64,000 bases of DNA, taken from NCBI RefSeq assembly GCF_001761485.1, contig NC_090772.1:2602501-2666500 (forward strand). The letters run 5' to 3'. Each line of letters opens with the position of its first letter. Position 1 is the first letter of the stretch. Positions 19,784 to 30,707 of the stretch are shown piece by piece. Source of the DNA: Yarrowia lipolytica. Lineage: Eukaryota; Ascomycota; Dipodascomycetes; Dipodascales. The position numbers and the translations under genes are program-made. A model generated the notes under the pieces. That model searched no databases. It saw only the letters and a list, made by a program, of their open reading frames with translations, and was not told where the DNA came from.

Positions 19784-21433
19784 ATGAATAAATACATGCC
19801 AGAAGACAGAGAAGAGACAGAAACCACAGCAGATATACCGCGTTGCACGTTGCCAGACACGTCAAGGGCCATGAAGAAATCGAGAAACGGATGCTTGCGG
19901 TGCAAACAGCTTAAGCGCAAGTGCGACGAGGAAAAACCCGCGTGTGAACGGTGTGTCAAGGCGGGAGCCGCGTGCGAGTACAAAAAAGTGCTAACCTGGG
20001 GCAATGGAGTGGCGTCCAGGGGAATCCACAAGGGCGCCACCTTCATCAGCGATGTGGGATCCCGAGCCCACGTGGAGGCGGCGGTGCGAAACTTCAGAGT
20101 CGACATTGAATCATCTCCGTCTTCCATGAGCACCCCAAGCTCGGATGGAGGAGCAGGATCCGGAACCTGTATGGCGCACGGAGGCCTGGAGCTTCTGCCC
20201 GTCTCGTCCATCCCCGGATTTGCTGACCAAATCAGCTCCATACTCACCCACATGGAACAACCTACACACATGCCTGTGATAAACCCAGTGAATGAACAGG
20301 GAGGAAGGATACAATCGCTGTCCGCAGACGCATACCCACCGGGCTTTCTACTGGACCTGGAAGATTCGCTGCCCAAAGAAGACTACATTTTGCTGCGCAA
20401 GTTCTTCTACGAGGACCATTGGCGCTTGGTGGCCCACAACCGCAACGACGGACCGCTGAAACGATACATTGTGCCTTTGGTGAGCAAAAGTCCTGCCTTG
20501 GCCGAGGTGATTATTGTGTTTGAGGCGCTGTGTACCGGCCAGAGCTACGAGGCGTCTCTGCGACGTTTTGGAGGAGCTATTGAGCTGTTTTTGAAAGAGT
20601 TGAGCCCGGAAAAGCCTCCTGAGACGGCGTTTGCAGTGGGAGTGTTCATTTGTTTATTCTCCCTGTCGGTCGGATATAAATGGACTTCGCATATTCAACT
20701 TTTGTACTCTCTGGTTGAAGCTAAGCCTGCCACCATCTTCTCAGGAGACTTTCATTCAGACATTATCGCCAATCTGGGAGTTTTCGACCTCGACAACTTC
20801 ATTGCAGGCCGAACCTCGCCCAGACTCAACATCTGGCTCAAGTATTGCATGGGCAGAAGTGGATTTGACCCCATTACTGGTTTGCCTTACTCCATGATTG
20901 ATATGATTGCAAAAGCATCGGATGGGCAGAACATTATGCATGAGCTGCTGACCTTCCGACGTCCGCTGCAGGAGGTGCGACCGGAACCATTGCCGACATC
21001 GACCCCTGGACCTGCTCATATTGTGTCTCTTGTACAGATGCCCTTTTGTGAGGCGTCCATGCATGTGTGGGAGGCCTATCGACACGCATTGATGCTCTAC
21101 GTGTACATGTTCAATGGAGGCCATGTGGATAACTTGGCTGCAACCTGTGAAGACGCATATATGCATTCGGATGCTGTTTTCAACTGTTCGGGCGAACTGC
21201 CTTTGTTTCTGTGCATTTGGCCTCTATTCATGGTTGGACTAATGACGGACAGTCTCACCTTGAGACAGCGAATTGCCAGACAGTTTGAGAGACTCATTTC
21301 GCCTCTCAACTATCTGCCCATACGTATGGCTCACAAGCTGATGCTGGAGTTCTGGAAGCGAAAGGAGACTCAGCCCAATGTCAGCTACCACGACATTGCT
21401 AGAGAGTGGAATATGGAGGTGTGTTTGTTCTAA
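19784..21433 (+). CDS. Zn(II)2Cys6 transcription factor
   Basis: Encodes 549 residues. A fungal binuclear zinc cluster is clear: six Cys at 37, 40, 47, 54, 57 and 64 (C-x2-C-x6-C-x6-C-x2-C-x6-C) within NGCLRCKQLKRKCDEEKPAC. Basic residues between the second and third Cys would contact DNA. A Ser/Gly-rich linker follows at about 105-140. From about residue 185 onward (FLLDLEDSLPKEDYILLRKFF) the protein is helical and resembles the fungal-specific transcription factor domain of the ARGRIII/Upc2 type. There is no obvious C-terminal activation region. Targets cannot be named. Another in-frame ATG at residue 30, just before the zinc cluster, is an alternative start. The gene stands alone between two long gene-free regions. 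Confidence 0.88.
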   Translation: MNKYMPEDREETETTADIPRCTLPDTSRAMKKSRNGCLRCKQLKRKCDEEKPACERCVKAGAACEYKKVLTWGNGVASRGIHKGATFISDVGSRAHVEAAVRNFRVDIESSPSSMSTPSSDGGAGSGTCMAHGGLELLPVSSIPGFADQISSILTHMEQPTHMPVINPVNEQGGRIQSLSADAYPPGFLLDLEDSLPKEDYILLRKFFYEDHWRLVAHNRNDGPLKRYIVPLVSKSPALAEVIIVFEALCTGQSYEASLRRFGGAIELFLKELSPEKPPETAFAVGVFICLFSLSVGYKWTSHIQLLYSLVEAKPATIFSGDFHSDIIANLGVFDLDNFIAGRTSPRLNIWLKYCMGRSGFDPITGLPYSMIDMIAKASDGQNIMHELLTFRRPLQEVRPEPLPTSTPGPAHIVSLVQMPFCEASMHVWEAYRHALMLYVYMFNGGHVDNLAATCEDAYMHSDAVFNCSGELPLFLCIWPLFMVGLMTDSLTLRQRIARQFERLISPLNYLPIRMAHKLMLEFWKRKETQPNVSYHDIAREWNMEVCLF

Positions 21434-22875
21434 CTGGGAATGTGAGGTTGGTAGATATGGTGCATCCCAGGTGGTATAGACGTGGCTATGTCGGAAGGGC
21501 TAGGGGTATTTATTGTTCTGGTGTTCGTCATCAGTGTCTATTAGTATGTAAGTACAAATATACGATATTTATTGAGTTCCAGAGGAGTGAGAATAGCGGG
21601 CGAAAGGAGAAGGGGCGGCTGAGCCTTTGGCCAATGGCTTTGTGCTTTGTGTGGTATCCCTTGTGTCGACTTGTAGTAACATCTTCCGCCCATTCTCACG
21701 AGAGCAGTTCCTTGTTTACCAGCCACGTGCGGTAGGGCTACTTGTATCTCTTCTGCTCGGATCTTTTGGTTCATGAATGTCACTAACGCAGCTGCCGATT
21801 TAACCCGCCTTCAGGGCCTAGACAAAGCGCCAGGAGTGCAGTAGTTCCACTTTTAGTGTGGGGAGGTGGGCAAAGTCAGTGTAGCTGATGTGGTGAGATG
21901 TTGACTATCAGTGTAGCAAATCCCGGATCGCGACTTGCACGGAGAAAGTAATGGAACACAGCCCGTCGGCAGGGCGTTTTGTTTCCGAACTGTCGAAACA
22001 CGAGGACTCCAGAGAAGCCACTGTAGGCTGTGATCTACAGATAGCTGGCACGTATCCAAGCATAATGGAATAACACAAGTGCCGGTAGATAAAGGGGCAT
22101 GGGCAACGCAGGGAGATGTGGTCAGCAGCACAGAAACATAAGAGGCCGGCTATGGTTCTAAAAGTAGCACTGCTTCCCAATCAAAGGGTATAGATACAAC
22201 CTCTGCAAGTGCGTGCACAAGTAGGTCACATTTTGCGGTTGTGTTCTCCGCCGTCGTCAGTACAAGTATGAGTACTTTGGCTTATGGTTCTCCATGTTGG
22301 CGATATCCGAACGACGGGCCTTTTATCATGGGCTAGATGACATGGCTATGTGCTTGGATGCTGCGTGGTGTTTGAGAAACGGCTCAAGTCGTTGAAAGCA
22401 CGCTAAACACCCTTGTTCCACGGTGCGATTGAAAATGACAGCTGCTGCTCAGAGTTCCATTCAAGGATATGCCAAGCACGAAAGCGGCTCATGTTGCGTG
22501 AAACCTGTGAAGCTGTGAGTGGGGAGCTATTGGGCATGTTCCTGTCACTGCCATTTAGACCCACCTTTACAAGTATAGCTCCTCGGAGACATTACAAACC
22601 ATGTGGTAAGACAGTGAGGCTACGAGTGGGCTAGAAAGATATCCGTCTCAACTAAATGCTGCCTTAGTTCGCTGCTTGCTCCAGTGTTGGGCCGATCTGG
22701 AACTAGAATGTGCGTGATACGAGCGCATCGGCGGTAGCTGTGGGTTTGGAACGGCTATTGTGCTTAGTCAAAGTTGGCACCGTAGGGTATGTAGTTACAT
22801 AGAAAGGTCCGAGTGACTACTAATCAGATATGTACATACATGATCCCGTGTCTGGGCTGGTCCTTACTACTCTTA
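21434..22875. other. Intergenic
   Basis: No gene is recognised. CTACTTGTA occurs at 21738-21746. Confidence 0.35.
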
Positions 22876-23784
22876 TCACGATGATCTGTATCTCAGGTGA
22901 CCAAGTCTTGGGGATGAGCAAGACCACTGCCAGCTTGGGTCGTCCTCCCTGGGGAACAGTAAAGATGTATCTATATAGTAACACTTGTCCACGTCAGTCG
23001 TAAGTTCCAAAGTCATCAGGCAGGACTTTGGCCCACATTTATCCGGACATGATGGACTCTTCATTGTATTCGTCCTGAGGAATGCGTTAAGATTGTCGTC
23101 TCGGTCGTATTTGGCAATGTCCAGGTCTCAGTATTAGACGCCGTTCATACTGTAGTGCTCTTGACCTTGTCTCTCCAGAAGATGGCAATGTGCCCCGACT
23201 TGGTCAGAGCGCTCTCAAATGGTTCCAAGAGTTGAGGAGGATAGACTGTCGGCGATATTGATGGTGATTTTGAAGTCTTTTACTTGTGCCGTCCTCTGAC
23301 GTTTCGTTCTTTCTCGGACTTGCACAGTGTTACTGATGCACTAGTGTAGTTCTTCCGGACACCTGGGACAGAGAGTCAGGATAGAAGGAGCTCATCACCT
23401 TCTAACGAAGTCATCTCTCTTCAATGACGGCTCGTCTAGGTGCCGTACACTTCACCCAACAGTAACCTCGTCAGCAAGTTACCGAGGCATCTCAACAAAG
23501 ACTTCTTGCACCCACTTGGAACGACACTCCCAAGTTGCTGCTCCGACATTGCGGTGACGTTCACAATTGCGGCGGTCAAGATGAGCTGTATATACACGAA
23601 TTAATCGCCACCCAATTGGACTGTCGCTGTTCATCGAAGCCACGCCTTGAATGGTCGTACTCCTGGTCACAATCCCTCGATAACTCCCCAGATCTGATGG
23701 ATTTGTTGACCACCTTTCAAGAAACATATTCGAACATGAACGGCAACCAAACGGATATTGTAGAGACTCAGTTGCCAATGACAT
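22876..23784 (-). pseudogene. Possible decayed gene, unknown family
   Basis: Several minus-strand stretches read like protein but lie in different frames. They include an ATG-started 101-codon frame at 23479-23784 (TIQGVASMNSDSPIGWRLIR, NVGAATWECRSKWVQEVFV), a middle stretch near 23170-23240 (QLLEPFESALTKSGHIAIFW), and a last one at 22876-23064 with a Cys-rich start (SCPDKCGPKSC). The order and strand are consistent with one gene that is broken in several places. I see no GTGAGT/CTAAC splice pair that would join them. The family is unknown; the Cys content would fit a secreted protein. Chance frames remain possible. Confidence 0.3.
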
Positions 23785-24263
23785 CTACCAGAACCCTCCC
23801 TAAAAGAATCTCACTGTCGAGGTGAGCATACACTTAGGTGTTCCCATATTTCCGGCTACAGCATCAGTTGATGATCTCTACAGCCCTCCCCATTGCACCA
23901 AATAATTTAACCACGAGCATCGTCTAATACTCATACGTCTACATAGATGACCATTTGGTTCATACTCAAGCATGTCATCTGCTTCTCGGAACTCACTGTT
24001 ACCGGTATCCTGCATCTCCTTCTCTAACAAGCTCTACTCCAACATGAGAAAAATCTCACCTTCTACAAGTAACTTGGCATGTACCGACAACCAATCCCAT
24101 CCACCAACGCTACATCTACATCCATGTCATATCATGTATTTTTTCTCACCTATTCAGCCTGGGGTTTGCCTTCTTCCCTCATCGTGTTGTGTGTGTGTGT
24201 GCGTGTGTGTGTGTTGTGTGCTCAGTTTAGGTCCATTATGCAAGCGCGATCTCCAGTCGACCT
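23785..24263. other. Intergenic
   Basis: Contains a GT-rich microsatellite at about 24187-24221 and CTACAAGTAA at about 24063. Otherwise this is the 3' flank of the 6-phosphogluconolactonase gene. Confidence 0.4.
24187..24221. repeat. GT microsatellite
   Basis: Imperfect (GT)n run near the 3' end of the 6-phosphogluconolactonase gene. Confidence 0.7.
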
Positions 24264-25193
24264 TTATGCGTCACTCTTTTTTTCCTGCTCGGAGTTCGAC
24301 TCATCCTCCTTCTCCTTCTTGGGGGTTACCAGCATTTTGTACTCCTTCTTTGTCACAAACGAGTTTTTGAGCGCGTCGTTGTCCACAAACCAGCTGACCT
24401 TGCCAGCGCATGCCTCGTTAACCAATGAACTAGGCAGACCCTTCTCCGGCCGCTCGAAAATCGTCTTGATGATGGGCGCCTTGGTGGCTCCCTCCACCAC
24501 AAAGGTGACTCGGTGTGCGTGTCGGATTACGGGCAGAGTCAGCGTGATTCGTCGGGGCGGGGGCTTGGGAGCATCTTCGATGGGCGCAACCCAAGCAAGA
24601 GACTCTCGCAGAAGAGGATGGCTGGGGAACAGCGAGCAGATGTGGCCATCCGGAGCACATCCGAGCAGCAGCAGGTCGAACATGGGCAGCTTGACGGAGT
24701 CCTTGGCTGCAAAGCCCTTGATGAGCACCTTTTCGTAGGCGTCGGCGGCCTCCTGGGCGTCGTCCAGCAACGACTCATCGACGTGGAACACCCGTGGTTT
24801 CGGCGTGCCCTCAGGAATCTTGTCGTAGATCTCGCGCTTGAAGAGTCCGTAATTGGACTGCTCATCGTCAAAGGGCACCAGGCGCTCGTCGGCAAAATAA
24901 ATATCCCACTGATCCCATCGCACATCGTCACGTGCCAGCAGCCCCTCGTTGAGCACGTGGATCAGCGAGCCGCCGGAAATGCCGATTCGGAACCGACGTG
25001 GAGGAGGCGAGGTGGGCGTCTGTGTTCCGCTGTTGGCCCCAGAGCCTGCCCCGGCATTGGCGGGACGCTTGTTATCTACCGCCCGTTTGGCATCCAGCAC
25101 ATTGTTCTGCTGCGCCACCACATGATCGGCCAGCGCCTCAGCCACCCGGTGGCTCTCGGGCCATGCGTACACTGCAGGCACCTGTGTAGTCAT
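24264..25193 (-). CDS. SOL3: 6-Phosphogluconolactonase (Sol family)
   Basis: Encodes 309 residues. The enzyme hydrolyses 6-phosphogluconolactone to 6-phosphogluconate, the second step of the oxidative pentose phosphate pathway, in the cytosol. Family motifs in order: ISGGSLIHVL near residue 74 (phosphate-binding GGS), FADERLVPFDD, and LLGCAPDGHICSLFPSHP, the counterpart of the usual GxGPDGHTASLFP. Near the C-terminus, NEACAGKVSWFVDNDAL matches the family end. Residues about 42-66 form a Gly/Pro/Thr-rich insert not typical of the enzyme core, and the last 20 residues are Lys/Glu/Ser-rich. Yeasts have several Sol paralogues, two of which lack activity; the symbol SOL3 is by similarity to the enzymatic ones and is tentative. 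A downstream paralogue is not present in the window. Confidence 0.88.
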   Translation of the reverse strand: MTTQVPAVYAWPESHRVAEALADHVVAQQNNVLDAKRAVDNKRPANAGAGSGANSGTQTPTSPPPRRFRIGISGGSLIHVLNEGLLARDDVRWDQWDIYFADERLVPFDDEQSNYGLFKREIYDKIPEGTPKPRVFHVDESLLDDAQEAADAYEKVLIKGFAAKDSVKLPMFDLLLLGCAPDGHICSLFPSHPLLRESLAWVAPIEDAPKPPPRRITLTLPVIRHAHRVTFVVEGATKAPIIKTIFERPEKGLPSSLVNEACAGKVSWFVDNDALKNSFVTKKEYKMLVTPKKEKEDESNSEQEKKSDA

Positions 25194-27563
25194 CTTTGTG
25201 TCTTGTTGAGTCGTGTCTTGACAAGAGGTGTGGTGAGGGTGTGAGAGTGTGTGTGTGAGTGTGTTTAGTGAGTGGTGATGTTTGTCTATCTTTGTGGTGC
25301 AGATAAGAAGTTTATTTTCAGCTTGACTAAGATGGTAACAATACTGTATTAAGAGATGTTGTTAAAAATTGTATTGCTGTGGAGACGGTGCGTCAATATG
25401 GGGCTTGCCACAGTGTCTTTGTGTCAGTGTGTTTGTGTCGCCTATCCTCCACTATAAATACCCCCCTCGTTCCTCCCCCCCCGCCACGTCTCCTTGACTC
25501 TTGTTGCACCGACTTCCGCTACTTGTTGCTCTGTGGGGCTTTGTGGGGCACTATGTCTCCATATGTATGCGGTTACAGTTTGGGAGATTACCCGTAAAAG
25601 ACAATATCATGTGACCGCATGCCAGCGGGCTGGTTGGGTTGTCACACGGACAGATACTTGTGCAAACCCTACACATATGCAGATTGCAGCTTGCTTGGTG
25701 GAGTCTGGGTATTTCGCGTCTCGGCCTCTTGTGGCCAATCAAAAAAAAATAACCCACCTCAAGCGAAAACGAACCGGTCAAAGATCTTTTAAGCTCCGGT
25801 CAGTTCCGTATTTTACAAGCACGCAGACATGCATGCAAAAAGCATTTTTTTTCGCTCGTGTGGTGTCCTCTATTCGGTAGGGTAACCAGCGATGTCCACA
25901 AGCAAGCGAAGGGGAGGGTTTCCACATGTAACGACATGTATGAGACTGGACAGAAAGTATTTGCATTTCCTCATAAATTCTCCGTGCATTATCCAGCAGT
26001 TGCCATGGAAACTAAACAGGCAACTTCCTGATAGGGTTGGGGTCGCTAGGTTAGGGTTGGCTTAATGAATGGTGGCGTCTAGTTAATCTCAGAGGTAATT
26101 GATCGGTATGGGATTTGTTGGAATTAGGAAATTTGAGTATTCAGAATTTGTGAGAAATTCAACAAAAAAAAAAAAGAAGAAAAAAGAAACAAGCAGAAAA
26201 AAAAATTAAGAAGAAAAAAATAGAACGGTATATAATGATTATTATGTTCAAAAAAGATCTTGATGACTAATGGCAACGGAATATGAAGTATTTCGCGTGG
26301 CACCCGTGTGATCCTGCGGCTGTGATCTGAGCATATATGGAATGTTAGACAATGGGTAGAAGGGTAGTAGGTAATATATAAGATGATTCTGGTGAGATGA
26401 CAGTTGACCCTTCTAATAAGAGTGGTCGATATTATCGATTTTGATCATGAGAGCGGTTGAGTTGTAATTTTTCGGTGGAAAATGATCCGCTATCTGGACT
26501 CGTTTTGTGGTGTGCAACAGGACATGATTGTGTGCTTTCTACTGACGCTTCTGATTCGGTTCAAATTTGTAGAGCTTCATGGCAGTTCTATTACATACAA
26601 ACAGTAACATTGACAAGTGTATTGTATTGTACGAGTCCTGTAAGTGCACTAATACCGGTATGAGCTCGAGATGTGCAGTGACTACAAGAGAACAGACTCA
26701 ATAGACAGAGACACACGGCTTTACCGTTGTTTTCTCGGTCATCGGAGTGATACCGAGTGGTCTGGTTATTGCATGTTCATGTTGGAGTTCGCTCTGGTAC
26801 AAGTTGAGTATCGTACCATAGACAATGGCATCCACTTGCAGACTTCACCACACAGGATCGATATAGATAATTGTCTATTTTCCAGATATGAAACATCCTT
26901 GTTAAGTAATGTATATACCACACTGTTCGAAGTGATTCCGGGGGCGGTTGGTGCCTTCAGTGAAAAGGTAGAGCTCATCTCGTACGCCAAAGGGATGTCC
27001 CGATAAGGCATTTCTAATAGGCAGTACTCTGAGATAAATTCTGTAAAAACTGGGGTCGAAAGCAATAGTATCCAGCCCAAAATTATACACCAAGTTTTGC
27101 TCTCTTAAATTCTCGTAACACAAACACTTACATCTGAATATAGACGTTGTTGGGCACCATTTTCATCCCCATTGAGTGACAATGAGATAAATTTATAAAA
27201 CTAACACCTTTTGGTATTGCAATGTGGATACGGTGAACCAATGGTTTTCTTTTATAGGCTCTATGGTCTCTATTGTCGTTATCACCACAAGTATGGGAGA
27301 ATCATGGCCTCCAGGAAGCTCCCTCGCCAACTCACCTCCTTGGAAAGGTGATAATCTTCTTGGGGGGCTACTGTACTTGTAGAGTTGTATGTCGGATCAA
27401 ATGTATTCAGATTTAGTCGCTTGGCTACTCTTCCTTTTCAAATTTACACTGCGTATTTTACGGTAATTAAATGTGTTATTTGTGAATTAATTAGAGGTAT
27501 TATTGGGATACAGTGACGGTAGATTAGGATGAAGTATGAGCTGTACAGTGGGTGCATTGTTGA
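25194..27563. other. Gene-free region
   Basis: No gene is supported. A purine-rich, mostly A tract lies at 26161-26222. Plus- and minus-strand frames around 26670-27120 overlap one another and show no known domain. Confidence 0.4.
26161..26222. repeat. A-rich low-complexity tract
   Basis: About 60 bases that are almost entirely A and G on the plus strand. Confidence 0.7.
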
Positions 27564-28242
27564 TCAGACATGAGACTTACGGCTGCTCTCAGTCAGAGCA
27601 GTATCTGCGCTAGTCTTTGGATCGGCAATTCGAGGAGCGCTCAATCGCGGCCAAAACTTTTCGGCTTGGGGATCATAGAGTAGACCTCCTATTCGGCATC
27701 TTGAAGCAGCGAGACGATTGTTTTTTATTAAAGGCCATGCAGAAACAAATAAGAGACTGGTTGTGACCATAAACAAAACTGAAGAACCAATTGCAAGTCC
27801 CAGATTTGTCCAGTAGAGGAATAGTCTGGTTGAGAGGCATTGTGGGACACTGAAGTACGATAGACACCGTCTAAAATTGTTGGTTTGGCGTGAGAAAGCT
27901 CACTCTGTTTTGAGCAGTAGACTAGGCCCTCAGCAAGCACCCAGGCCAGCATTCCAAGCCAGATAATGGTCATGATGACCTCACAAACCAGAGTTACATC
28001 TCCCCTGGTCTTTCTCGGGCCCGGTGGGGTTCGATCATGATATAGCTGAGCCACATGCAAGTGCTGACAAACATGAATGTCACCAGTCCCCAAGAATAGC
28101 TAAGAATGTCAGTGCGTGATTCAATGATGATGTCGAGGACCCTTACTAGATAAAATCCCCATGACACTCCACAGAGTGGAATTTGAAAGCTTCTGATATT
28201 GACCATGAGTGTTTGTAAAGTCATGTTGAGTGTTGATAACAC
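27564..28242 (-). pseudogene. Decayed four-TM (MARVEL-like) membrane protein gene
   Basis: Read on the minus strand, three frames in succession give hydrophobic segments in the order expected for a four-helix membrane protein. From an ATG at 28242: IRSFQIPLCGVSWGFYLVRVLDII, then SWGLVTFMFVSTCMWLSYIMI. A frame change follows near 28010, then VTLVCEVIMTIIWLGMLAWVLAEGL. A second change near 27800 leads to SVLFMVTTSLLFVSAWPLIK and a polar tail ending at 27564. I found no GTGAGT/CTAAC splice signals at the frame changes, so frameshifts are the simpler reading; unusual introns cannot be excluded. Spacing and the charged loops resemble fungal MARVEL-domain proteins of the plasma membrane, but that family call is inference. 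Confidence 0.42.
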
Positions 28243-30416
28243 CTTGCACCTTGGCGACGCAATATATCACGAATGAGAAGAGGCTCATTATACCCCCTCT
28301 CTCAAAAATAGAATCAAATGATATATATGTGTATATATATATATAGATAATGAACCGCTCTTCCGATCTAACTCAAAAAACAAGTTGCCAGACAGCAGTT
28401 GGTGAGATTTGGATGCGGCTAACGAGTCTCACTTCACAAAGAACGGGCTGTGTTTTGATGCAACGAAGGACACTGTTGATGTAGAGCGAGTAGTTGACGA
28501 ATGCTGCAGATCCTACACTGTCCAAAGGCTTGATTGATCAGTACCTTTGCCGCTACAGATTTCCCATCCGCCCCGGCATCGCTATCATAAATTCTATTAA
28601 CTATCTCCACTTGCAAAATTAGAGTCTGTAAGCGAATGCATAAAGGTGCGGATACGATTATATAAATAAGTCTTAAAACCTTGGCAGAAACTCCCAGGCA
28701 TTTCAAAGGGAAGACTCCAGAGACATTTCGAAAAGACGTGATACCAATATACACGTCATATTAAGGCGCTGTCAAAAAAATCAGTTGATTGAGGTCATTA
28801 TTGGATGATTTATAATGGTCTCGACACCTTCAGTAATGTCAAGTAAATTTATAACTAACTCAGAAAGAGTCGGATAAATAGACCCAAGTATTGGGTCAGA
28901 TTGCTCCGTAACGGCATGACCAGGTCCAAGGAACAAGTCACTAGATGAATTGACTGTAATTTTTCTCAAAATACACTGTTGTGGAAAGTGTCCTGTCAGT
29001 CATGCAACTTGCAGCTTCTGTGGGTGGTGGATCAGTGCCGTCCTGTCCTGGTGGGAAGCACTGATTCACATGACTTTAAGACGATCAACGAAAACATTTG
29101 CTTGGAGTTAAAGGTACACTAATGTACTGTATATAAAGGTTGTAGCGTATGTGACATATTCTTCATGTCTATAGACATACTCATACTCTTCAAGTCCAGG
29201 GCAGGGTCTGCAATCCTAGCCAGTATGCCAGAAATCAGGTCGTATTGAGGCTGTTGTAAAGTGGGTTAAATTTTCAGAAATCTGCTTACTTACTGATGAT
29301 TCTACTGAAAACATGTCTTCTCTAGCTTGGAAATTGATTATTCAAAGTACAGTATCAAATTATGACTAGCTGCAGCACCAAGGACCAAAATGAATCAGTC
29401 TACTGAAGTTCCTGAAGTTCCAGGGACTCGGAGTTGTCCAATGCCATTAAATCAACATCAACAAGTTCTCAAGAACGGGTATTGCTTCGGCAATCGCTCT
29501 TCTCTAGTGTCCCTAAACATGGTACACACGACGACTGCGCATTATTCTACCGATCAGAGTCGAAACTTGCCCTAGAGCTCAATAAGTGTCCGTTTATTAA
29601 TATTTCAGAAGGTATTGAGCCCAGTTCGAAAGAAAAAAAGGTCACGAGAGTGAGAGAGAGGTGCATAGGCCCTTAGAACCAACTGCTGCTGCTCTTCATG
29701 TAATTTCAACGATGCTGACAATAAGACCGCCACAGTATATATCCACCGTAAATATCCATTTTAATCACGTCACAGTCCATTTTTCACATGACCATCGACT
29801 TTATTCACGTGACCATTGACTTTTCCACCTGCTTCCTAATCGAGCAAACTTTTTGTCCGCATCTGTCAGCTTGTTTACAGTTCGCTATCTGAGGGCGGAT
29901 GTTGCGATAAGCCATATTGGGAAGGGGGTTGGTGATGGGTGAAATTTTGACATGATCAGGATTAAAACTGAACCAGTGGACTTTTCTCAGTCTGTCAATT
30001 ACCCTGATATGTTCAAGATCCAAATTGGGATCTTTTTGCTTACTAAAACAATCAAAATATCACCACAGTGAGTGGACGATCCACAGCAACATTTAGAGGT
30101 GGCTACCACTGCTGTTGTAGCAACTAAAAAGAAGCCATATAAGCAACAGGAGCACTCCGTATCGCCAGCGTGCGCGCTCGAATCGAATACACAACCATCC
30201 CATTCATAACACAGTTGTATTACTAACCAGGCACTAAAAGTACATACTGTACCGCTGCTACTCGTACAGCTACACTCAGAGTGATTCCACAGTTCAAAAT
30301 GACACAGATGCAACTACTAGGGCACAGTACGAAATGGACGGTTCGTCATTGCCCACCGTCCGGCACCTCACCCGTCCTGCGTCTAGTCTAATAAATTAAT
30401 GTACATATGCTCCAAG
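28243..30416. other. Gene-poor stretch with further weak frames
   Basis: No gene is supported. Minus-strand frames at 28434-28754 (106 codons, one hydrophobic stretch) and 28781-28969, and plus-strand frames at 29390-29676, look vaguely protein-like but match nothing. An AT dinucleotide run lies near 28320-28345. TCACGTGA occurs at 29805-29812. Confidence 0.35.
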
Positions 30417-30707
30417 TTAACCCTTGAACTTCTTCTGAACAGTCTTTTTAGTAGACTCCTTCTTGATGATTTCAGCCTCGGCAGCCTCCTGGGCCTCTCG
30501 CTCGGCTCGCTTTCGCGCCTGCTCGGCCTTCTTGGCCTCTGCCTGGGCCTTTTTGGAGTTGTCTGCGGCTCCCTCTGCCCAAAGAGCGTCTTCAGCTCGG
30601 GCGGCGGCGTCTCGCTCCTTCTGAATCTCCTTGAACTCCTTGGCTCGTTTTCGTGCCTGGCCGGCCTCCTTTTTGGCCAGCGATTTGTCGGTAAATGTTT
30701 TTCCCAT
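30417..30707 (-). CDS. LSO2: Ribosome-associated factor Lso2 (CCDC124 family)
   Basis: Encodes 96 residues, nearly the same length as S. cerevisiae Lso2 (92 aa). It starts MGKTFTDKSLAKKEAGQARKRA, which matches the conserved Lso2/CCDC124 N-terminus. The rest is a single highly charged helix rich in Ala, Glu, Lys and Arg (ALWAEGAADNSKKAQAEAKK, QARKRAEREAQEAAEAE), with a conserved Trp and a basic C-terminus. Lso2 binds empty 80S ribosomes in the tRNA/mRNA path and is needed to restart translation after starvation. The charged helix alone could be mistaken for other small coiled-coil proteins; the N-terminal motif and length make Lso2 the best call. Confidence 0.8.
   Translation of the reverse strand: MGKTFTDKSLAKKEAGQARKRAKEFKEIQKERDAAARAEDALWAEGAADNSKKAQAEAKKAEQARKRAEREAQEAAEAEIIKKESTKKTVQKKFKG

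Noticed and set aside
19402-20376. 324-codon minus-strand frame opposite the Zn2Cys6 gene
   Set aside because: Antisense over the zinc cluster coding region with no recognisable domain.
26035-26060. Telomere-like GGGTTGG/GGTTAGGG steps
   Set aside because: Only a few irregular steps; not the 10-bp telomere repeat of this yeast and not tandem.
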